NCBI GenBank assembly: GCA_020205615.1
Contig: CM035152.1
Span: forward strand, 112,400,111-112,464,110
DNA from: Panax quinquefolius
Lineage: Eukaryota > Streptophyta > Magnoliopsida > Apiales > Araliaceae
Direction: 5' to 3'
DNA length: 64,000 nucleotides
The stretch's first letter is position 1. Each line of letters starts with the position of its first letter. The notes beneath the pieces are model-generated. The model saw only the letters and a program-made list of their open reading frames with translations, was not told the DNA's origin and searched no databases. Shown here in pieces: positions 56,727-64,000 of this stretch. Position numbers and translations under genes: made by a program.

Positions 56727-59700
56727 AAGCTAGGTTTGGCCATTTGATGTTTCTTTAAGACTTAACCTAGATTATTTGAGAGAGAAAGAGAGCTAGACTT
56801 AAACCATTCTTCTACCTTGAAACTTTTTCATTAGAAGTTTATCAAGAACACCAAGAGTTCTTAAGGTATATTCCTTATCTTTCATTTCCATCTCTTTTGA
56901 TTTTTTTTTATCATGAAGAATCATAAAATGGGTGGTATGTGTCTTGTATAGTGGATTAAAGATGACTTACTATAGATTCAATCTCTATAAGTCATGAGAT
57001 CATAAGAATTATGAGGTTCGATATAGTTTCAAACCATGAAAATATTGATTGTTGAGATCGATTGTTGATAAACGATTGAACTCCGTCAATACGTTAATAT
57101 ATGCATTTTGTTTGGTTAGGATGTAGATATGAAATCCATGGAGTATTCCATGTGATTTGGCCTTGAGAACGTTAGTAACGAAGTTATAGAGAATTTCACG
57201 GAAATAGACGTTAAACGTTGAAAACATTAAAATTCTGGAATGGAGGTCGAAAGTTGCCGTGAGACTTGAAAATGTTGTTTTTCAATGTCAACACGTGAGA
57301 TAGAGTAATTAAGAGTTGTGGGTTTGAGAATCGTTCGATTCCGACTTAAACCAAAGAAAGCGAGCATTGAACGCTCATTAACGTTTACGAACGCTTAGAA
57401 ATTGAACTCAATATTGAATTTTGAGTTATCAGATTCAAAAGTGTTGAATTCATATATGTACGCGTAGAGTATGTCATTTATAACGTGTTGGCTTTTGAAC
57501 GGACCAAATCGGGCTTATAACGAAGAAGTTATGGCCCTGAGAATTTCACAAAATTTTTCAACTATTGAAGTTTTCAGTGATGAGGTTCAAAGCGGTGCTG
57601 TATATATAGTGTTAAATGTCGTGTGCGCAAGGCGTAAGACAATGTGTATTTGTTATCGCTAAATGGCACCACAGCGCCACTTTTAGAGTAAAGTCTCAAA
57701 CAAGCAGTCACGAGATCGGGACCTGCCATCGCTAATCGGGCACCGCAGGCGCTAGTCTTGAACTAGTTTTTGTCACCGCGCATGGCGGTAATGTGGTGTT
57801 TGATAGATAACTTAGGTTTTTAACTTCGATTATTTAGAGACCTAAAGGAGTAACATTTGTACACTTCATAAGTGTATCAAAACTATTCCTATACTACCTA
57901 TACTAATGTATATGGTATTGAACTTAGGAATTGAATGCATGTTAGTAAGTTATGAATGATGAACAAGAAATGTTATCGATGAACCCTAATTGGTAAACAA
58001 TGTTGGTACTTTATCAACAATGTTCGAGTCCGATTAATAACGTTAGTTGGTTAATATGCCGGGATGAAGGGTAGTAAGTCGGGTTGACTTTATTATTAAT
58101 ATTAATTTAACTAAGACATAGAAGAGAAAGAAGTTAGTAAGAACAATGTGAACATTTATTTGGTAGCTAATTACAGTGTGATATGTGAATATTTCATGTA
58201 GATTCTGTAAAGGCTGTGGTCAGTCGAATAAATTATTTGAAGATGTTGAAAGGCAAGTTTTCTTAACGCTTGTCTGACTTTCATGTTAGTCAAATTTTAT
58301 GTGATTCATTGTACTGAATTGCACGACTGGTTTCAAAAAAAGGGTCAATGCCAGATTTAATTTGGCTAGACTACTCGTAGTATATAGATTGCTTGATATT
58401 CATATCTTTCTATATATAAATGTTAACGCTATCATATGCCAAGTAATTGGTACGGATGTGAATGTAAGGTTTGTCTATGAACAAACAAAAGTATTTTTCA
58501 TCGATTATTCGATGGGCACGCGAGTTTGCCAAATATTAAACGTAAATACGTTTAATGAATGAGTGTTGATCAACATAGATTACTATAGGCTGATCACGTA
58601 GAAGTGCTCGTATGTAATGTGGCTGTATATCCTTCGTGCTGTGATATCCTTTTCGAGTATGAAAACGTAGTTATCGCTCACGTTCACGGTCACCGAATTC
58701 TGGTTGTAATTCCTAATCTACTCTATACTTTGGGAATTGATGTTATGAAATGTTAAAGTATTATTGTTTCATAATACTTCATAACTATTTGTTCAGTTAT
58801 GTAGGAATTGTCATATAATTCACGAATGTGGTATTACTGTTATCCTTTGTTAAAACTTGCAGAGCTTGTTATGCTCACTTCTTGCGTGAATTATATGATT
58901 GCAGTTAAGGATGAACGTACTGAGAATGCTAAGAGAGATAAGGGCAAAGCTAAGATGGATGCCTAGCCATTGTGTATAGATTAGTATGTTTGTATGTATT
59001 ATACATTATGAACAATAAACGATGTAATCGGTTTATGAACCTGGGAAGGATTATACTTTGATTGTAATAAGAAGATAGTAATTACATTCATTTTGTTGTA
59101 TTTCAATGGAATGATCAGATAGTTATAGTACAAACAGTAAAGACCATATGTCGGGTTGGAAGATACCCGAATTTGGGGGCGTCACACTTATCGGGTAATT
59201 ATTGAGTCTAAGACTCTATACCGAAGTTCAATATAACTTAAACATTGGTCAAATTATGTTTAAATTACTTATAATAATTATTAAACAATTATTACAATTT
59301 ATCATAATTTTTCAAACACTAGAATCATTATTAAATGATTTAAATATTAAATAATTCTATTATCATTAATATTTAATTAATATTAATGTATTAATGAAAC
59401 CATTGCCAAAATGTTACAGCTTATTTATAATAACTTAAAATACTTTTAAAACATTAATATTACCCTTAAATGATTTTTAAAACATTTAAAATCATTTTTA
59501 AATAATTATCATTAATACTTAAATATTAATGCATTATTTATCAAAATATTAAAAGTCATTAATTATAACTTCAAATATTTTTAATTCATTTATATCCTTT
59601 TTAAATGATTTTAAATTAATAAACTATTTTTACACTATTTATTTAATATAATTATTAAATAAATCAAATATCATTTAATATTAAATAATTATTAAATTTT

Positions 59701-60286
59701 ACCTTTTACCTTAGTTTCATTTAAAATAATTTTTATAATACAAAAATCATTTTTAAACTAATTTATTTAATATAATTATTAAATAAATCTAATATCATCA
59801 TATTAAAATATTAATATTTTTCATGACAAAATATCAAAAGTTATATTTTATAACTTCAAATATTTTTATAACTTTTAAATCATTTTTATATAATGTTTAA
59901 ATCATTAATTCTATTTTTCATAATTTATTTAATATATTTATTAAATAACTTAATTATCATTAATATTAATTTATTAATGAAATTCATCAAAAAATATTAA
60001 AAGTCGTTTAAAATATTTTCTTATACCATAATATAATTTTAAATGATTTTTAAGTATTAATATCATTTTAAGTAATTATTTAATATTATAATTAAATAAA
60101 TTAAATACCATTAATATTCCAAAAATAATAAATATTAATGAAATATATTCAAAATAATTAAAAACCTATTTTTAGACTTTAAAATAATTTTTAGGAATTT
60201 ATTTTGTATTTTTAATAATTAAAAAATATTTTTCTCTATTTATTTAATAAAAATAATAATTTTCTAATTTATCTGTCGCTAAAGGT

Positions 60287-60965
60287 ACCTATAGTGACAA
60301 AACTGTCACTATAGGTGTTCTTCAGCAAACCCAGAAATGCATAGGCATTTAACTGGGTACTAAGTTTGACCACTGCTAGATCATTGGTCTTAACGATTTC
60401 TGGCTGTATAAGGTTTTAATGTTGTAGTTTTAATGTCACACTACAACCCCAAACTACTCTCATGGTCAATACATAACAAATCTGTGAGATCTAAGCTACA
60501 GAATTTGTTGTCAGACATGTTCTTGAGTTTCTGGGTTGCCCAGAAACTCAAGCAGTTTCAAGGATCCTACTTTGAAGCTTGGTATCTTTGATTATGAGTT
60601 TACTCCATGGGATCTAATGGTTCAAACATGTAGAAGAGATGTCAGGTTACAACAATACCTAACAAGATCAGTATAACAACATCACAGCCAAGAGATCTTG
60701 GCCAGTCAAAGTGCAGGCTAGGAATTGTTCTTGAACATTTCTAGGTTTTCCAGAAATGTTCTTGAGCAATTTGGTCAACCTATGTTTGACCAACTTTAAA
60801 TTCAATTCTGATACGTATCTGAGTAATCTAGAGGCATGGATATGTAGTACTCATGTCAGTCTACAAGTATATAAGAACAACATGTCCCAAACACTTAACA
60901 TTTGCGAGATCAAGCGCCTGCAAAATCGTTGTCAGAGATTTCTGGGTTTCTAGGTTACCCAGAAA
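60287..60965. repeat. Hairpin domain of LTR B
   Basis: Four inverted repeats matching those in LTR A: ACCTATAGTGAC/GTCACTATAGGT (60287-60316), CTTGAGTTTCTGGG with full complement (60522-60552), AACATTTCT/AGAAATGTT (60734-60760) and TTTCTGGGT/ACCCAGAAA (60939-60965). The last three are spaced by about 205-212 bp. Confidence 0.85.
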
Positions 60966-61927
60966 CCAGATCTCGTGCTTCGTCAATGCAGTTTGACTGC
61001 TTATAAAATTAAATCTAAACATAATATAACCTTGATTAAAGTTCCAGATCAAAGACCCTTACAACATACTACAAATCTATAACTTAAAACACAACAAAGA
61101 ACTAACATGCAAGGATCTATGAGCCCTTACATTTGACTGTCAGACCAAAATTTCTAACTTTTCTAGATTTCTAAAACCATCAATTTCGAGCATCTAAGTG
61201 TTATGGATCTGAGTTATAACAATCCAGATCACTAAATGACATTACTAAACACAACTTAACACAACAAAACATAACATTAACACAAATCTATAAAGATTTT
61301 GAAATTTAGGGTTTATACCTTATGAATGCCAAATCTTTGAATCTGATCCTTGATGTTTGATCTTGGTAAGCTAATGATAAGTAGGCTTTATACCTAGTTA
61401 TCTGGTATCTATTACTTGAATTAGTTTTTAAAACATATGTTTCTTAGTTACTTTTCATATATTGTATGTTATTTTGTAGACTATGACATAACATTGGCAT
61501 GAAGAAGAAAGGAAAAGCAATTCAGACATCTTTTGGACAAAAATATGCAAGCAAATACAAGAAGGGAAGATTGTAGGCTTTTAACACCAAGTGGGATGCA
61601 TGTTCTTGGCTTGGAATTTGGATTATATTGTAGAGCATCTTCTTAGCTTTCTGGAACATCTTGAATCATCCCAATCAGAGTTCAGATGCGAGAGTTATGG
61701 CCTTTTTATCAACGAAGATCAATGCTAAGAGTTCTCATGCTTGCAATTTACACAGCATCTACTTCAAGCTCGATTTCGATCATGTTCCGGCCAGAATTTC
61801 TCATTTCTCAAAGCATGAAAGTTGTACAGCTCGTCTATATCTTTGATTTGATAGGTGGCAGGCCTCGTAACTCCTCCCGGATCAAAAGTGATGACCATTT
61901 TACCAGAGGACACTACAACAGAAAAGT

Positions 61928-62058
61928 GACCCCCGCCGGGGAGGGCTTTCCCTTCACAAAATGCCCGCCGGGGCGGGCATACCAGCTGCAAAATAGTAAG
62001 GACCCCTGCCGGGGCAGACCCTTTTAGCCTTATAACCCCCGCCGGGGCGGGGGTACGC
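61928..62058. repeat. GC-rich hairpin repeats in solo LTR
   Basis: Four units around GCCGGGG: CCCCCGCCGGGGAGGG, GCCCGCCGGGGCGGGC, CCCCTGCCGGGGCAG and CCCCCGCCGGGGCGGGGG. Stems differ between units but remain largely self-complementary. Confidence 0.9.
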
Positions 62059-62160
62059 GCAGAAAAGTCATTTTTTGTCCGAATTTAAGTTGGAGAAGGA
62101 TTATTTCGATCTGATTGACTCATGGACTTCCAAGAGGACTTAAAGACATATAAAGAGACA

Positions 62161-62170
62161 TATAAAAGGA
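62161..62170 (+). promoter_or_regulatory. Probable solo-LTR TATA box
   Basis: TATAAAAGGAGG lies about 100 bp after the GC-rich hairpin block. Confidence 0.55.
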
Positions 62171-64000
62171 GGAGAATCACATAGATTAGAGAGGGAGAAA
62201 AGGATTCTATTAGATTAAATTATAGTAGAATAGGAGAAAACACTAGTTCTTATGAGATTTGGAGCTTAAAGCGACTTGGAGACCATTGAAGATTCAAAGT
62301 AGGAGCAAGGAGAGAGCATCAAATCTACAGACAATAGATTCTATCTTCTCATCTTCTTCTATCTTTGTCTTTTATTGTTTATTCAATTGTTGATTCTTAG
62401 TTTTAATTCAATGAACTAATTCTTTGTTTAAGATTACAATGGATCTTATTATGTAGTTTATTTTAATATGCTTCGCTATCAATTATTATGTTCTATTGTG
62501 AGGATTGTCTATTGTGATTTAGACTTAATTATTTAATTGATTGGCCATCAATTACCTTGATAATCTATATAAACTCGAGAGATGAAGTTTAGATTTATAT
62601 CTGATCATGATAGCATGTGTTTGTGATTTCTGCATATATGGAATTTATGATTCGTGTTTAGGATAGAGATATGCCTTTATGCCATATGTAATCTTATAGA
62701 GAACTTGTGCTTTAAATCCTTTTTAATTGTAATTCAAATAGAGATATAGTGGATTAGTTAATTAGGGTGTCTTACTTAATTCTATCATCTGTGGATTTAA
62801 GTGAGTATGGGTATTATGCATCAAGAGGTGGTTTTATCTGCTTTAGTGTTTTTGATTAACAATTTAGAATAGAGAATAATTGATGAGAAGTGTGTTAACT
62901 TAAATGAAGCAATAAGTGAAGTTGTGATCTTAAATCTCTATAATCTTAATTTAACTAGTTGAATTTAATAGTAGTTTAATTATATAATTTGAAATTCATT
63001 TGTTTAAATAAGATTGAGTTGGTTACGGGTTAATACTTGGTGATTTTTATTAAATAATTCCTCGTGGAAACGATACTATACTTTCACTTTATTACTTGTT
63101 GACCACGTATACTTGCGTGTTGTGCGTAATTAGATTTTACCAAACAGCTAACACATGATCTTGGCTTTGTTTCTCAATCACTATCACTCAAAAATTTTAG
63201 ATGGGAGAGGGAGAGAAGACTTGGATAGGTTGAAAAGTAAAGTGTGTTACTTTTCTAGACTAGTATGCTTCAATCCATGATGCAATGTATAAGGCTAATA
63301 TAATGGCTGATTAAAGTTGAATACTAGACCATGTGGCTAGCTAGAGTTGGTCACCAACCACAAGTAGGGCTAGATCTACACTCCACCTCATTAAAATATT
63401 CAAAAGGGTAGATTGGTCATTTGACTTATAAAGTGAATGGCAACTTGGTAACTTCTCACAACCATTAGGTTTTAACCCTTAGGGTTTAACCCTAAGGTTT
63501 AATAATCCTAATTTCTAGGATTATGTAATTAGGGCTAAAATGTATATCTTAGTTTCTAAAAATGTGAATTAGGGTTCCCTAATTAAATTAGGTTTCCTAA
63601 TTACTTAGGACTTATCAATTAGGCTTTATAATATACTAATTACCATTAAGCTTGCTAAATTAATAATTAGGGTTTATAACTTAGCAATTAGGGTTTTAAT
63701 TTAGTAAATAGGGTTTCTAAATATTAATTAGGGTTTACCTAATTAACAGTAAATATAATAATGGTCATTAATTACATAACACATAACTTAACAAATCTTA
63801 TAGTCACAGTTGACTTCTGTACTATAGTTTATCAGTAATGCTAGGGTTTGGTACTGTACCATACATGTTTATCATTGAAATATAACTAATATTATATTAT
63901 TATTCTCATTCCTTATTCAAAATCCAGAATTAGGGTTTTGAATCCATATTTGATATATCCCTCATATATACCATTATTAATTAGGTTAACATAATTAACT

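Larger units (their letters stand above)
55821..59186 (+). mobile_element. Solo LTR, chromovirus-like
   Basis: 3,366 bp from TGTAACGCCCGAGAAAATC to GAATTTGGGGGCGTCACA with perfect CTTAT duplications (55816-55820, 59187-59191) inside LTR B. Ends are of the same general type as those of A and B, but the body differs. A TATA box lies at 56717 in plus orientation. No gene found; short ORFs inside show no family resemblance. Confidence 0.93.
61375..63146 (+). mobile_element. Solo LTR of Athila-like family, plus
   Basis: 1,772 bp from TGATAAGTAGGC to GATTTTACCAAACA, with GCTAA duplications (61370-61374, 63147-63151) inside LTR B. It shares the GTTGACCACGTATACTTGCGTG block with the other Athila-like LTRs. 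GC-rich hairpins occupy 61928-62058, followed about 100 bp later by a TATA box. No internal domain is present. Confidence 0.93.
54351..64000 (-). mobile_element. Tekay-like LTR B (3' LTR of second element)
   Basis: Begins TGTGACACCCCCAAATGC inside Tat gag and matches element A's LTR (4137 onward) block by block: 54351-55820, 59192-61370 and 63152-64000. It is interrupted by two solo LTRs. Minus orientation as in A; being at the left end of its element it should be a 3' LTR. The element's internal region lies right of the window. Contains the same AT-rich (59230-60250) and hairpin (60287-60965) domains, and an AATTAGGGTTTA-rich domain at 63441-63740. Confidence 0.88.

Noticed and set aside
57471..58562. 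Short ORFs in the solo LTR 55821-59186 as small host genes
   Set aside because: They are within an LTR bounded by a perfect target duplication and show no domain.
61686..62027. 113-codon ORF in the solo LTR
   Set aside because: It runs through GC-rich hairpins in a non-coding LTR and has no family resemblance.

Overview
This window is a block of nested retrotransposons from the nuclear genome of a flowering plant, probably a eudicot; the species cannot be told from the sequence. The evidence is long AT-rich LTRs, Ty3/gypsy lineages confined to plants (Athila-like with an env-position ORF2, Tat-like with dual RNase H and antisense ORFs, Tekay/chromovirus-like with initiator-Met primer site), a hAT-type MITE and many solo LTRs with 5-bp target duplications. 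I see no intact host gene, no tRNA or rRNA gene and no CRISPR array. Nearly every coding region is broken by stops or frameshifts. Layout, left to right: 1-9074 is a minus-strand Tekay-like element ('A') with LTRs of about 4.9 kb (the left one runs off the window) and a short internal region holding only gag/zinc-knuckle remnants. 9075-23267 is the 3' part of a plus-strand Athila-like element (integrase, spacer, ORF2, 3' LTR), broken up by three solo LTRs at 10166-11709, 12271-14725 and 15660-19756, each with a 5-bp target duplication. 23268-26872 is a plus-strand Tat-type LTR that contains a TTAA-flanked MITE and another solo LTR. 26873-28257 may be the only host-like DNA; it holds a 484-bp hAT-type MITE with an 8-bp target duplication. 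28258-30869 holds two partial Tekay-like LTRs. 30870-54350 is a minus-strand Tat element: a duplicated LTR end, the 3' LTR, two plus-strand (antisense) ORFs, then IN, RNase H, RT, PR and gag. Its RT is split by a non-autonomous Athila derivative (41997-50881). That derivative keeps LTRs, tRNA-Asp primer site, gag-protease and ORF2 but has no RT, RNase H or integrase. 54351-64000 is the start of a second Tekay-like LTR ('B', same family as A), inserted in the Tat gag and itself containing solo LTRs at 55821-59186 and 61375-63146. Relative ages follow from nesting: the Tat and Athila elements are oldest, Tekay A and B and the Athila derivative are later, and the solo LTRs inside them are youngest. 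The most unusual signal is not a gene. At least four LTR families here carry arrays of short hairpins whose loop or core is conserved while the stem sequences differ between units yet stay complementary. The clearest case is the array at 33961-34486 with loop GGTTATCT. Two further notable points are the pair of antisense ORFs in the Tat element (one plant-mobile-domain-like with a probable intron, one resembling another plant domain family) and a GC-rich hairpin repeat shared by Athila LTRs and the spacer upstream of Athila ORF2.
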